Positions 32,666 through 42,761 of a stretch of 64,000 bases of DNA are shown piece by piece; positions within the stretch are counted from its first letter, which is position 1; each line of letters opens with the position of its first letter. The notes beneath the pieces were generated by a model that was not told where the DNA came from, searched no databases, and saw nothing but the letters and a program-made list of their open reading frames with translations. Source of the DNA: Heloderma charlesbogerti (taxonomy: Eukaryota > Chordata > Lepidosauria > Squamata > Helodermatidae); contig JANEZZ010002882.1 in assembly GCA_026122225.1 (NCBI GenBank), positions 1,302,001-1,366,000 on the forward strand, in the 5' to 3' direction. The translations under genes and the position numbers were made by a program.

Positions 32666-32874
32666 GAAGCTCGGCTAGGGGCTAGGAGGACGGGGGAAGG
32701 AGCAAGGTGGAGGGAAGAGGGGTGTGGGGAGAAATGGCCAGGCTAGAGGCTGGGAGTGGAGAGAAACCGCAAGATAAAGGGGTGAGTGGGAGAGAAAGAG
32801 TGAGGGTAGGGATGGGATGGGATGGGGAGAAACAGCAAGGCACAGAGGTGTGGGCAGAGAAATGGCTAGGCTAG

Positions 32875-33300
32875 TGGCCCCTCAGAGACTGAAGCCTCCA
32901 GTGACAGTGACTCTGGGCAGGCATCAGAACCAGTTCCTGGTCCTTCTGAAATGGGGCCCACTGCCTCGGACCCCATGTCTTGTCCATGCGACCCCCAGGA
33001 GGTGCCACAACCCTCTCATTCTGAGGAGTGGACTTTGGACTCCTCCAGTGGAGACCCTGGGGAGCAGTCCTCTTCTCCAACCTCTTCTCTTCTCCAACCT
33101 AGAAGCCAATGCCTGCAGGGGAAAGCTGCCTTTAACGGACTGATGCAGCAGCGGAGCTTCCCGAGAGACTCCTCGGGCCTGACTACAAAAACCTTCCAGT
33201 TGCTCCCAGGCACTGCTGGAGTAGCTCAGTTCTCCAGCATTACTGACCAAGGTCCTGAAACCTAACCTTAGTTCCAGATGTGACCCAGCCAGTTTGGCCA
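32875..33300 (+). repeat. Gypsy LTR/leader-like segment upstream of gag remnant
   Basis: It encodes an acidic, Ser-rich stretch (ETEASSDSDSGQ-like; SHSEEWTLDSSSGDPGEQSS) of the same kind as the LTR pieces at 1-335, 12176-12475 and 53560-53880. It lies directly upstream of the gag remnant in the same orientation, so it is probably the 5' LTR and leader of that element. Confidence 0.5.
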
Positions 33301-33348
33301 TGGTGAGCCTCCCCACCTGCGCTGTCACCCAGGACAGTGGATTTCCTG

Positions 33349-34590
33349 ATGGAGCATGAGGTGTTACTCCAGCCTGAACCAGGTGAGGTGGAATGCCTGA
33401 GGGCAGAAAAACAGCAGCTGAAGACCCAATTGCTCCAAGCTGCAGCAAAAATTAACAGCCTCTGGGCTCAGCTCTAGGCAGCTCGGACCACCCCTCCACC
33501 TGTGGTTCCTGGAACACCGCACAGTAAGTGTCCAGTGCTGTTTCCAGAGACGTTTGAGGGAGACCGGGCTGTTCTTCCAAGTTTCTTGACCCAGCGTGAA
33601 CTGTTTCTTCTGTTGTGGCCAGACTTCCCAACAGATCGAGTTAAGATGTGCTTTGTCATAACTTTGTTGGTAGGGAGTTATGCCCCGTGGGCCACCCCCT
33701 ACATACTCCCCTCCAGTCCTCTGTTGGGGAACTTTTCTGCCTTCCTAATGAAGTTCAAAAGAGCCTTTGAAGAGCCAGAACAGGGCGGCTGCCGGTTGAC
33801 AGATCCATCAGCTTTGACAAGGCCCAGATCCTGTCTTGGATTATGCCAGGGCCTTTTGCCTATACGCCCAAGATCTGGACGGGAACAAGGCAGCACTACT
33901 TGATCAGTTCAGGTGGGGTTGGCAGGTCACATCAGGAATGAGTTATGCCTATACTGATGAAATCCACTATGCCCAGATCTTCCCAGTCAAGGTCCTGAGA
34001 ACTAAGCAAGAAAACCCGTTGTCCCTGCCGTAGGAGGACCCATGGCTGTGGGGCGGATAACCAGGTCTGCCTCAGATACTCATGCCATGGGGCCCCTGTA
34101 CATCCCTATGACACTGGAGTGGCCTGGGCATCACTGGCATAAGAGATGTAGGGGTTCCTGGGAATTTTATGGGCAGTGCTTTTGTTGCACACAGATTCCA
34201 GCCGAAAGAGACTCCCATCCTGGCTGAGACCATCGGCAGCCGTCCCCTTTGTTCCAGCCCAAGTGTTCATCAAAGCATTGTCCTCCATGTGTGAATGCAG
34301 GATCACTGGGAACCCCTTTCATTTGATATTGTGAAGTCCCTCCACTCCCCTGTAATTTTGAGGACACTGTGGTTGACCCAACACAACCCTGCTATCATTT
34401 GGAGTTCTCAAACAGTAGTGTTCAATTTGGAATATTGTCAAAAACGCTGCCTTCCAGTAGGCTGTGCGCTGGGACCTGTCCTTGATTCTGAATCTTCCAG
34501 CCTTGCCTCAAAAATATGCAGAATTTCAAGATGTGTTCAATCCCATGGAAGCCGATGTCTTACCCCACACCTTATGATTGCTTACTCCCA
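33349..34590 (+). pseudogene. Ty3/Gypsy (Sushi/Mart-like) gag-protease-pol remnant
   Basis: From an ATG at 33349 the frame encodes a leucine-rich coiled coil (residues about 16-41), stops at TAG 33475-33477, then continues as a capsid-like domain with the motif LFPETFEGD and the pattern 'ITLLVGSYAPWATPYI'. This is the order found in Sushi/Mart-type gag and in its domesticated mammalian relatives of the RTL/PEG10 group. A frameshift near 33835 leads to DYARAFCLYAQDLDGNKAAL. The frame holding the region after the protease (LWLTQHNPAIIWSSQTVVFN) opens at about 34295 and shifts again near 34510. The pol part ends at about 34590, before any reverse transcriptase catalytic motif. No zinc knuckle is visible. 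The stop and two frameshifts show decay. Confidence 0.8.
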
Positions 34591-34749
34591 GGCAGCTGAA
34601 TCCCAGCCACATGTCTGGGAGGAGAGAGAGAAACGGAGTGAGCAAAAGTCTGCAAGGATGGAAGAAGATTCGGTGGGGCCAGGAAGCAGCTCTTTCCTTC
34701 TCTTCCTGTCTGCAGAACAGCTGATCAGTGGCAGGTTCAGGAACAGGAA

Positions 34750-34885
34750 GGAGAACTGAGCGCCGGAATGTTTTTCGAGGTGTTTTTTAAAATTCAAAAA
34801 TAATTTTTTGAAGGTGGCAGGGAGTGGAGAGTTTTGTGGGTGCCACATTGGAGATCTCCATGGATGCCACGTTTGGAATCCTGGA
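34750..34885 (+). repeat. MITE tail fragment
   Basis: 'TTTTTTGAAGGTGGCAGGGA', 'GGGTGCCACATTGGAGATCT CCATGGATGCCACG' and 'GGAATCCTGGACTAGG' resemble the 3' part of the MITE at 32528 and 39405. Low complexity near 34780-34810. Confidence 0.35.
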
Positions 34886-34954
34886 CTAGGTAATTACTCC
34901 CCACACACCAGCTCAATTATGGCAAGGGGGTGCTATATATCAACATTGGAAGCT

Positions 34955-35145
34955 ACCTTTTCCTCAGTCAGACCCTTGGCCCATCTAGCCCAGTACTGCC
35001 GACACTGACTGGCAGCTGTGGCTCTCCAAGGTTTCAGGCAGGAGTTTTTCCAGCCCTACCTGGAGATGCCGGGGATCAAACCTGGGATCTTCTGCATGCA
35101 AAGCAGGGGCTCCGCCACCGAGTCCCATCTCCCTCTCCAGGGTAC
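34955..35145 (-). mobile_element. tRNA-Ala-derived SINE, antisense
   Basis: 'CAGTCAGACCCTTGGCCCAT CTAGCCCAGTACTG', 'CTCTCCAAGGTTTCAGGCAG G' and 'GGGATCTTCTGCATGCAAAG CAGGGGCTCCGCC' mark a nearly complete reverse copy. Confidence 0.85.
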
Positions 35146-35529
35146 CTAACTGGCAGAGTTCCAGTTCTGAGTGTTTGGCCCTGGTGTTGGGGTGATCAGG
35201 ACAGAGCAGATATTCTGTGAATGTTGGTCCCAGAAGGCGGTGCTGGGAGGCTTTTGCTCTAGCCTGTGGCTTTGGGCATCCCGTGGGATTGTCTTTTGTC
35301 CTCCATGCTTCTTAATATCCACATGAAACTGCTGGGAGCCATAAACTAACCGAAATCTGCAGATAACATTTGTGGTTAAATAACTCCTTAGAGCTCTCCT
35401 CTCTTTCGCGGGCCAAATTTGGACTATTTTCTCTGTAGCTCTCTGGCCAGAGGGGTGCTTTGCGGGGGGGGGGGGGAATCAGTTCCACAGCGCTTCCCCC
35501 ACCTGACAGGCTGGCCTGGATTCAGGTAC
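35146..35529. other. Unannotated stretch before CpG island 2
   Basis: No gene is visible. A poly-G run lies at about 35464-35476. Confidence 0.45.
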
Positions 35530-36008
35530 CTTCTCCTCGCCGCGTGGAGAGGCTGCCTCGGGGCCCCGGAGACGCTCCGCGGGGCCCCTCCGCGCCCTGT
35601 GGGAGGCGGAGGCCGCCACCGCAGCGAGCGGCGTCCGGCCCCCGGCAGCCCTGTCGCCCCGCGGCGGGCCAGGCGCCCCGCGGCGGGGCGGGGGCCGACG
35701 CGTCGCCGCCAGCGGCGGCCGAGAGACGCCGCCCCGGCCTCGCGCATGCACAGGCCCGTCTCCTTCGAGCCGAGCACGTGGGCGCCTGCACGTGGGAGGG
35801 GGCGGCCAAGGCCCCCTCGCGCTCGCTCTGCCGGGCTCGCCGGGCGCCCGTCTCGCGGCGGCCCTTCGCTCTGGACGAGCGCCTGGCCGCCCCGCCGGCC
35901 TTCGGAGCGGCGCCGGCCCCGTCGTGGGACGAGGGCGGCGGCCGGGCCGGGCCCTCCCCTCCCCTCCCGCGGGGCCGAGCCTCGTTCGTGCCGCATATCT
36001 TGTTCCCT

Positions 36009-36017
36009 ATAAATAGG
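36009..36017 (+). promoter_or_regulatory. TATA box (TATAAATAG)
   Basis: A clear TATA element within the CpG island, readable as such only on the plus strand. It predicts initiation near 36035-36045. Confidence 0.55.
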
Positions 36018-36039
36018 TCCCCCCCGCCTCGCCTCGCCT

Positions 36040-36284
36040 CGCGGAGGTTGAGATGCTCGTCGCTATGGCGACAGCGTCCTGGCAACAGCGCCAGGCAGCT
36101 GCTCGCTCCCTCGTCCCCGGGCCCGGCGGCGAGAGGCCCAGCGCGGAGAGGCGCGGGGCTCGGCGGCGGCCCACCCCCTGGCGAGCCCCTGGGCCGCTCC
36201 CGCGCGCGGGCCCCACGCGCCCCGGACGGGCGCCCGCGAGGGAGGCTGCCGCGAGGCTCCGCGGCGGCTCCTGCCCCCCGCCAG
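36040..36284 (+). other. FAM81A: Candidate 5' non-coding exon of FAM81A
   Basis: The span from the predicted TATA-directed start to a strong donor (CCAG/GTGAGG, exon end 36284) would make a 5' UTR exon that splices to the acceptor at 45722-45723. An alternative donor CCAG/GTGAGC ends the exon at 36415. There is no transcript evidence. Confidence 0.35.
36060..36087 (+). promoter_or_regulatory. RFX X-box-like sites
   Basis: GTCGCTATGGCGAC at 36060-36073 is a perfect palindrome and differs at one position from the X-box consensus GTHNYYATRRNAAC. A second, weaker half-site GGCAAC follows at 36082-36087. Both lie 40-80 bases downstream of the TATA box. RFX factors bind such sites in ciliary and neuronal genes. 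Binding here is inferred. Confidence 0.45.
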
Positions 36285-36678
36285 GTGAGGGCGCGAGCCG
36301 CGCCCCGCTCCTGGCCGGCGCCCCGCGAGCTGCCCGGGCGCGCGGCGACGCGCGTGGCGCGGCCCGCCGCGCGCCGTTCGGCCGGCCGCCCTCGCGGCCC
36401 CCTCCGTGTCGCCAGGTGAGCGTGGTCGAGGCGGCGCGCCGCGGCGGGGGCGGGGCGGGGCGGGGGGTGGGGGACCCCTTCGCCGCGGAGCTCGGCGGAG
36501 GCGCGGCATGCCGCCTCTGCCCGCCGCGCCGCGACCCCGGCGGCGCTGGGCTTTCCGCACGCGCGAGCGCGAGGCGTCGGAGGGGGAACCATGCTGAATG
36601 CTGTCGCGGGAGCCCTGGATGCAGCTGTGGCATGTTGTGCTGTGAGTTCGTCAGATGGCCGTATGCGCTGGAGGGGGG

Positions 36679-36734
36679 GGGGATCTCCCCCTGCCGGAGG
36701 GGTGGGGATTCCCCCCCGGGGGGGGATATAAAAG
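36679..36734 (+). promoter_or_regulatory. Tandem kappaB-like palindromes followed by a TATA box
   Basis: GGGGATCTCCCC (36679-36690) and GGGGATTCCCC (36704-36714) are followed by TATAAAAG at 36727-36734, just outside CpG island 2. GGGGATTCCC fits the NF-kappaB consensus GGGRNWYYCC. The segment is flanked by long G and C runs, so part of the match could come from low complexity. Confidence 0.4.
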
Positions 36735-36789
36735 GGCCTTTGTGCATTTGTGGCTGCCCCTAAAAATAGGGGGAGGGGGGTGGAGAAAT

Positions 36790-37779
36790 GTTCTTTCCAA
36801 GAACCAAAATAACTGTGCATCCAAGAGAGAACATTTCAGTGGGTGATCAGAAACACATCCAGAGAGGGAGAAAGCGGGGGGATGTGTGCGTCGCGGCCGT
36901 TGGTGGGGGAGAATTCAGGGGGGTTGCCCCTTTCGGCAAACAGTTCTAATGGAGCGTTGTGTGTTTTTGTCGTCTGGATCTTTGCCGTGGACTGACGTGC
37001 GAACATACAAGGGTGCTTTTTCCGGTTAGGATAAGTTAGATAATAGGCAGAGCCAAGCCTTATTTGGGGGACTGGGGTGGAAAGTCTAAGTAGCACCTCT
37101 TTCCCACTGGGAAGAGGAGTGGTAGATGCGCAAGAGCCATGCCTTCCAAGGAGGCTTGTGCAGGAGAACGTGCTGCTGGATTTTGCCCCCAGCTCAGCTC
37201 TGTCTCCTCCCCACTCATTGTCCCTAGTGACACCCCAAAACCACCATCTGAGGCAGGCAGCACACCATCAAGGGCTGGGTTCTTACAGCTGGGAGAGATT
37301 TCTGCTCTACCCAAGGGTGGGTGGTAACGATCCCCACGTAATTATTGCTCTCCAACATTTGAGAGTATTGACTGAGGAGTTCATTCGTTATCCCCAGTTC
37401 ACCTTCCCAAGCGGGGTGGAGGAGTTGTAGATGCCCAGTTCAAAGGCTGGCCCTTCAGAACCGGAGAGTTGCCACCTCTGCTTTTTCACAGGTATCTGAC
37501 ACTCTATGGCATGGAGCAGATTGTTCATCCTCCCATCTTTCCTTGCTTGGTTGCTTTCCCCCCCACAACAGCTGCTGTCACTTCCTCTTCACTTCCCCTG
37601 TCCAGAGTGCCCTTCTCTTAAGCTGTGGCTCAGGTCACTCTGCATCCTACTACAGCATCTTGAATGGTGCCCCAAATCCTACACCATTGCCCAGCCCAAC
37701 CGGTCATTCATGACACCATCCATTAAGCATGTCATACATCGGTGCATGAGCGTGTATACAGTTGCCGACTTTTCACTAT
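36790..37779. other. Unannotated stretch
   Basis: No gene or recognised repeat is supported between the promoter region and the next MITE. Confidence 0.4.
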
Positions 37780-38230
37780 GGCCTGGTTTGCACATAACTC
37801 TAACCCATGGATTGGGTTGTGAAATCTGAGTTGTTGTAATGTGTGAATGTGGCTGCGTTACCAAAATGTGGTTTGTTTGCCGTGAACAACCCGGTAAGGG
37901 AACCCATGATTTGTTGTTGGGTTGTGAACTCCGGGATGTTTAAACCATGGATGTGAACCTAGAACTGTGGGTTGTTCATGGGTTGTTTCTCCAGACTAAG
38001 AAGTGGCAGGGAAGAGTGGAAACAAAACAACAACCCAGACACTTTTCATGCCAGTACTACAGCACAGCTGAGGCATTTGGTATACAGGGAGGGAGCAGGC
38101 AAAGGAGGAGAGAACAACCCAGGGATTGAGAAAACAAAATACGGTTGGATTGTCTGCCTGACAAACCCTGGGTAGGGCAACAAACCATGGGTAAACTAAA
38201 CCATGGGTTAGCATTATGTACAAACCAGAC
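37780..38230. mobile_element. Foldback MITE family B copy
   Basis: Ends 'CTGGTTTGCACATAACTCTA ACCCATGG' and 'CCATGGGTTAGCATTATGTA CAAACCAG' are inverted repeats. The interior is packed with TGGGTTGT and ACAACCCA motifs. It is the longest copy here (about 450 bases). A short antisense LINE tail follows at about 38235-38335. Confidence 0.7.
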
Positions 38231-38639
38231 CTGTGACTCTGAGAGTAACTTATTATTTATTTAAATATTTATATTTAGCCTTTTGGTTCTGAAACTGAAC
38301 CCACAGGGTGGCTTGCAAAACTTATTAAAATATTAACATGCATATGTGTCTTTGTGTGTGTATGGGCTACAATCTGTTTGAAGAAACTTTAATCAGTCTA
38401 TCAATTAAATTTGCATACATTTGTAGATGGGTAAAAACAATATTTCTAGAGGGGTAGCAGGTTTATATACACATACTTGGGATTGTAAACAATGATGTCA
38501 AAGCAAATTGAAATGCAAAAAGTACTGAGTAATAATTACCTTAAGCAGTGGCCATTCACAAAATGTTTTTGGGTGATAACACAGACAGCACTCCACTGGT
38601 GAGCTAATTAACACACGTAATGTGATATTTTAAAAAATG

Positions 38640-39404
38640 TGTCCTTGTGCAGCTGACTCTCTTGATGAATTGTACTTCAGCAATTTCACATTGATATCTG
38701 CCTTTGAAGTTTCTTTGTTCAAGAATGGCCACCTTAAGGTCCATGACAAGTGTTGTGGGAGGCTGAAGTGTTCTCCCTCTAGTTTTTGAAGATGGCCATT
38801 TCTCACATCAGGTTTGTGTCCATTTAGACTTTTCTATGGAGATTGGCCTGTTTGCCCTGTGTACTGTCTGGAATGCAGAATAGCATTGCTGACTGAGGAT
38901 GGCATATATCACATTGCAAGATGAGCAAGTGATGAGCCCCTAATGTTGTTAGGTCCTGTAATAGTGTTTCCAGAGCATTTATGGGGACTGAGCTGGCATC
39001 TGGGTTTATTGCAAAGTCCAGTTCCTCTGTTTGTAGCCTTGTTATGTGGCCTGTTACTGCAAGTGAGTAGCTACTTTAGGCTGGGGGGCTGTCTGTAGGC
39101 GCACACAGACCTACCAGCCAAGGCTTGAGAGAGGGAAATGCCCTTGTCTAGTTACACTTCAGTTGTTCGTAGCTGGGAAATGTAGATGCTAACAAGAAGT
39201 GGTGTTCTGTTGTTTTCTCTTTAGGGTCTGTCCAGTAATGGATTATTCCTGGGTACCAGCCTGGCCTTGTTGATTTGTTGTTGCTTTCCACTTCACTGTG
39301 TGGGTATTGTAGTCTGAGAAATGCCTGATTTTTAAATCCTGAAGTTGTGAGTCTCTGTCTGACAGGTTTGAACAGATGCAGCTGTATCGTAGCGCTTGGC
39401 TGTA
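38640..39404 (-). pseudogene. Penelope-like element remnant, 3' part with endonuclease region
   Basis: Read on the minus strand, two in-frame stretches survive: NVIYAILSQQC (about 38920-38890) and VMDLKVAILEQRNFKGRYQC followed by EIAEVQFIKR (about 38750-38660). They fit the GIY-YIG endonuclease region of Penelope-like retroelements. The continuing upstream part lies beyond an inserted MITE at 39765-40130. Several stops interrupt it, so it is dead. The family call is from recalled motifs. Confidence 0.6.
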
Positions 39405-39758
39405 CACCAGTGTTAGGCAAACATTTTGGGCCGTGGGCACATTTAGCGACTTGATAAACATTTGTGGGCACCACCAAAAAACAGCTGCCATGGGAGGCAT
39501 GGCAAAGGACGGTAACCTGCCCAAAAGACTTGAGTACAAGATGGAGGTGGGTTTTGAGCTCCAACACACTAAACAACTTTGAATCCACAGTTTTTAGCAC
39601 CAATAGAACCCTATTTCACTGCAATCCCTGCTGCCAGTAAGAAAATTTGTTAATTCCTTTTTAAAAGTGGGTGGGGTGGGGCACTTTGGTGGGTGTCAAG
39701 AAAAGTGTCTGGGGTGCTTTGGTGCCCATGGGCACTACTTTGACTACCCCCTGCTATA
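39405..39758 (+). mobile_element. MITE inserted in the Penelope-like element
   Basis: It runs from 'CAGTGTTAGGCAAACATTTT GGGCC' to 'GGGCACTACTTTGACTACCC', with 'GTGGGCACCACC' and 'GGTGCCCATGGGCAC' near the ends. It separates two collinear pieces of the Penelope-like element, and so is younger than it. Confidence 0.5.
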
Positions 39759-39764
39759 GACCAT

Positions 39765-40130
39765 GGATTTTGTGGTGTGTTCTGGGTGTGAGTTGGAAGC
39801 ATGTCAGTATGTGTAGCCGTCAGCAGGCTTCCAATGTAAGGTGGTGCTTATATGTCTATTATGCAGTTGCACAGTCATGTCCAAAAAGCAAAGCTATTTG
39901 GAGGACTGGTCACATTGATGGTGGGGTGGAAGTTATTGAAGCCCTGGTGTAACTTCTGGATCAAAGGCACACATTGTTTTAGACAAGTCCTATGTGACGT
40001 GTCGCAGCTGGTGTCACCTTAGAAGGAGCATCCTTCCTGCCTTTGAGAGAAGGGACAATGCATCTCTTAAGATGGTGTTGCTTGCCATCTGCAGTTTTCA
40101 TAAGTACCTGTCTTGAAAATAATTTGTTTT
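39765..40130 (-). pseudogene. Penelope-like element remnant, reverse transcriptase part
   Basis: On the minus strand LHQGFNNFHPTINVT is readable near 39960-39910, followed after a short gap by 'FAFWT' and a stop. This corresponds to the segment after the catalytic motif in Penelope-like reverse transcriptases. It is collinear with the endonuclease piece at 38640-39404. Confidence 0.55.
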
Positions 40131-40204
40131 TAAACGTGCTTCCCATTTAATTGGGGGCACCATTTTAGTCTATTAAGGCATTTTTAATTGATTAATCTAT
40201 CCCA

Positions 40205-40285
40205 GTCTTTCCCAGCCTGGTGCACTCCAGATGTATTGGACTGCAACTCCCATAATCCCACAGCCAGCTGGTCTATCCAAGCAAT
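40205..40285. mobile_element. hAT-like MITE fragment
   Basis: 'CAGCCTGGTGCACTCCAGAT GTATTGGACTGCAACTCCCA TAAT' matches the left part of the hAT-like MITEs. Confidence 0.6.
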
Positions 40286-40464
40286 GAATTAATTTGGCAG
40301 ACATAATATATACATGAAAAACAACTAGTCATGAAATGAGGAGAGACATTAAAACAAAAAGAGCAACAGCAACCAGCCTGAGAGTAATAAACTACAAAAC
40401 CAATGACTGAAAAGGGTGCCTATTCAGAAAAGTATTTAATCAGTGCTTAAAGATATAGGCCTGG

Positions 40465-40760
40465 TTCGCATGTAACAACAGCGCACAGCATGGGTTGAGA
40501 ACTGTGGGTTGTTCATGATTAACAAATCATGGTTTGTTAGCATGGCTGGGTTCACACAACACAACAACCCACAGTTCAGCAACAACCCACGGTTCAACAA
40601 CAATCCACACTCAATCCATACTCAGCCTCCAGTGTGGGTTGTTTTGTTGTGTGAACCCAGTCTATGGGCTGAGTATGGGTTGTCATTGAATCATGGGTTG
40701 TTGAATCATGGGTTAGGCGCAAAACCTGCACTGGAGTTCAACTTTGGTTTAAACTGAAAT
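40465..40760. mobile_element. Foldback MITE family B copy
   Basis: It has the same design as 28261-28475: ACAACCCA and TGGGTTGT arms around 'AACAAATCATGGTTTGTTAG C', and 'GGCTGGGTTCACACAACACA'. The right arm includes 'GTTGTGTGAACCCAG'. Confidence 0.75.
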
Positions 40761-40819
40761 GGTCCCTTATTTATGGAAGCTAATCAGCCAGGATACACAT
40801 TCAGCTCCCTCTCTATCAT

Positions 40820-41100
40820 CTTTTAGATGAGCACTTAAGACCTTAAGCACCTAAGCACCTTTGTTTGGTTAAGGAGGGTTTTTAAGTCACTGAGGCTGAG
40901 ATCTTGCCTTTTGTCAGCCTGGCTTTTGGACTTTTTGAGTTTCTTGCACGTTTTAAATGTTAATGTTTAATTGTTAGTGTGCTGATTTACTGAAACTTGT
41001 ATTTTGTTTTATTTATTTGTTTATTGTTTTTATGTTGTATGTCACTTTGCGGGGGGGAAGTTTTTTTGAAAAGTGGCTTAGATGCCCAGGAAATAAAGGT
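40820..41100 (+). mobile_element. Probable LINE 3' tail
   Basis: A T-rich 3' UTR-like stretch ends 'TATGTTGTATGTCACTTTGC', 'AAGTGGCTTAGATGCCCAGG AAATAAAGG'. It resembles the L2 tails but is diverged. Confidence 0.4.
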
Positions 41101-41634
41101 CACTTCTAGAGATCCTGGGGACCTCTGCACCCCTGGGTTGCCTGTACTTCATTTTTCCAACCTTGGGGGTATCTCTCGGCCACTCATTACCTGCTAACAG
41201 TCCCTCCAGCCTGCCAGCCTTAAGTGAAGCTTTTCTCCTATCCAAACCAACCACACATTCACATCACACAAGTGGCACTGTCTGTCAACATTCCATTGTT
41301 GAAATATCTCCCCTGAGCAGCTCGAATATTGCATGGCATCCCGAATTTCAGCCAGCAGCTTAAGGAGCCGGGGGGCTCACAGTCAACATGCAACAGCCAT
41401 TTTTGCCTAAGTTGTATATAAGCAGTTCCTACGGACACGGAAACAATTTTGGTTTCCAAAGCTCTCACCAAGCAAGGGAGTAACTTCTTGGTGGAGCACA
41501 GGAATCATTCCCAGAGCCGCACATGCGTGCGTGTCCCCGCTCTGTTTTCTGAGCAATGCCTGCAAAACATGGCTCCACATCGTGGACATGTAGGACCTTG
41601 TGATGTTGTGCAGGATATCCCTGTTTCTCTCTTT

Positions 41635-41714
<80 letters not shown>

Positions 41715-42434
41715 TCCCCGCCCCCCTCAATATCCAAAGCTGACACTTCCATTGAAATAACCCCACTGTTCCCTTTCCATCTGCGCACCATACTGCATGA
41801 TGTTTAATCAGCAGTCCCAAAGCAGTCTTGGTAGCACATCCTGCCAGATTTCAGTGGGAGTTTGGTGTTTGCAGGGAATGTGAGATCAGCCTCAACGCAA
41901 CTGGCCACCATGCTCCCTAGATGGCAAGCGGCTCTGCCGTCCGCCCGCCACACCCCGGTTTGGCTTTTCTTTGGCTATAGACTGGCTTGGTTACTCAGCT
42001 TTATTTATTTGTAATATTTATATACCGCTAAATATAATAAAATCCCTAAGCCTTGTGAATCCCCCCTCAGAAAGCAAAGCAGTGATGCCAGAGCCTGGTT
42101 TAATTTTACATTGCTGGCTATTGAGTCAGAATGCAGTGAGTGCTGGGTGATGTTGTGTGGTATAGGTTTGGGGTTGTCATCCTGCCCTGGAGAGGTCCTG
42201 CTCAACATCCACCCACTTCCCATGGGGCCAGGGCCTGTCAGGGGAGAGAAGGGCTTGGCTCGCCGTAAACCACAGCCTTTTCCAGCAAGATGTCTTGGGC
42301 TGCAGCAACTGACCGAGGGGCAAGAAGTCGTAGGTGAGAGTGGGAATGCAAAGTCACATCCAGAAAGGCAATACAAGTTGTAGAGGTAGAAAAAAGCTAG
42401 CGTGGCCAATGGCTGTGCTGGCTGGGGATGGTTG
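41101..42434. other. Stretch with a compound microsatellite, otherwise unannotated
   Basis: It contains (TTTC)n followed by (TC)n at 41632-41711. The antisense frames over it are repeats of KERKKERK/ERER type and not genes. A short antisense LINE tail lies at about 42000-42060. Confidence 0.6.
41632..41711. repeat. Compound (TTTC)n(TC)n microsatellite
   Basis: About eleven TTTC units run into about seventeen TC units without interruption. Confidence 0.95.
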
Positions 42435-42690
42435 GAATTGTAGTCTATGGAATGTGCTCCCCCAAGAACTACATGTGGCCCCCACTCTTTCGGCCTTTAG
42501 AAAGGGTGTAAAGATGCATTGTTTCAATTTAGCCTTTTAAATGTGTCGCTTTAAAGTTTTAATGTTTTTACTGTTTTTAATGCTATTTTTATTGTTGTAA
42601 GGTTTTACCATTTTAAAGTGTTGTACATCGCCTTGATGGCTTTTTGCTGATAAGGCAGCATATAAATGTTAGTCATAAATACATCATCAT
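42435..42690 (+). mobile_element. L2-type LINE 3' end
   Basis: 'GGAATGTGCTCCCCCAAGAA', 'CATTGTTTCAATTTAGCCTT TTAAATG', 'ATCGCCTTGATGGCTTTTTG CTGATAAGGCAGCATATAAA TGTTAGT'. It is the same subfamily as 18360-18722. Confidence 0.8.
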
Positions 42691-42761
42691 TATCATGAAC
42701 TGTTGAACATGTCTGGAGGACACCAGCTAGGGAAAGCTGAGGTAGCGAATGTTGAAAAGAC

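Larger units (their letters stand above)
35530..36620 (+). promoter_or_regulatory. FAM81A: CpG island 2, putative FAM81A promoter
   Basis: CpG density is very high over about 1.1 kb. Plus-oriented signals inside support a rightward promoter: a TATA box at 36009-36017, X-box-like sites at 36060-36087, and CCAG/GTGAG donors after 36284 and 36415. The next plus-strand gene start is the FAM81A coding exon at 45724. Large overlapping open frames on both strands are typical of stop-poor GC-rich DNA and are not called. Use of this promoter by FAM81A is inferred. Confidence 0.6.

Noticed and set aside
35522..36820. 432-codon minus-strand open frame and 319-codon plus-strand frame in CpG island 2
   Set aside because: Same reason: all frames are open and low in information. 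The promoter-like signals are a better explanation of the region.
41407..41820. 137-codon minus-strand frame with ERER and KERK repeats
   Set aside because: It is a translation of the (TTTC)n(TC)n microsatellite.
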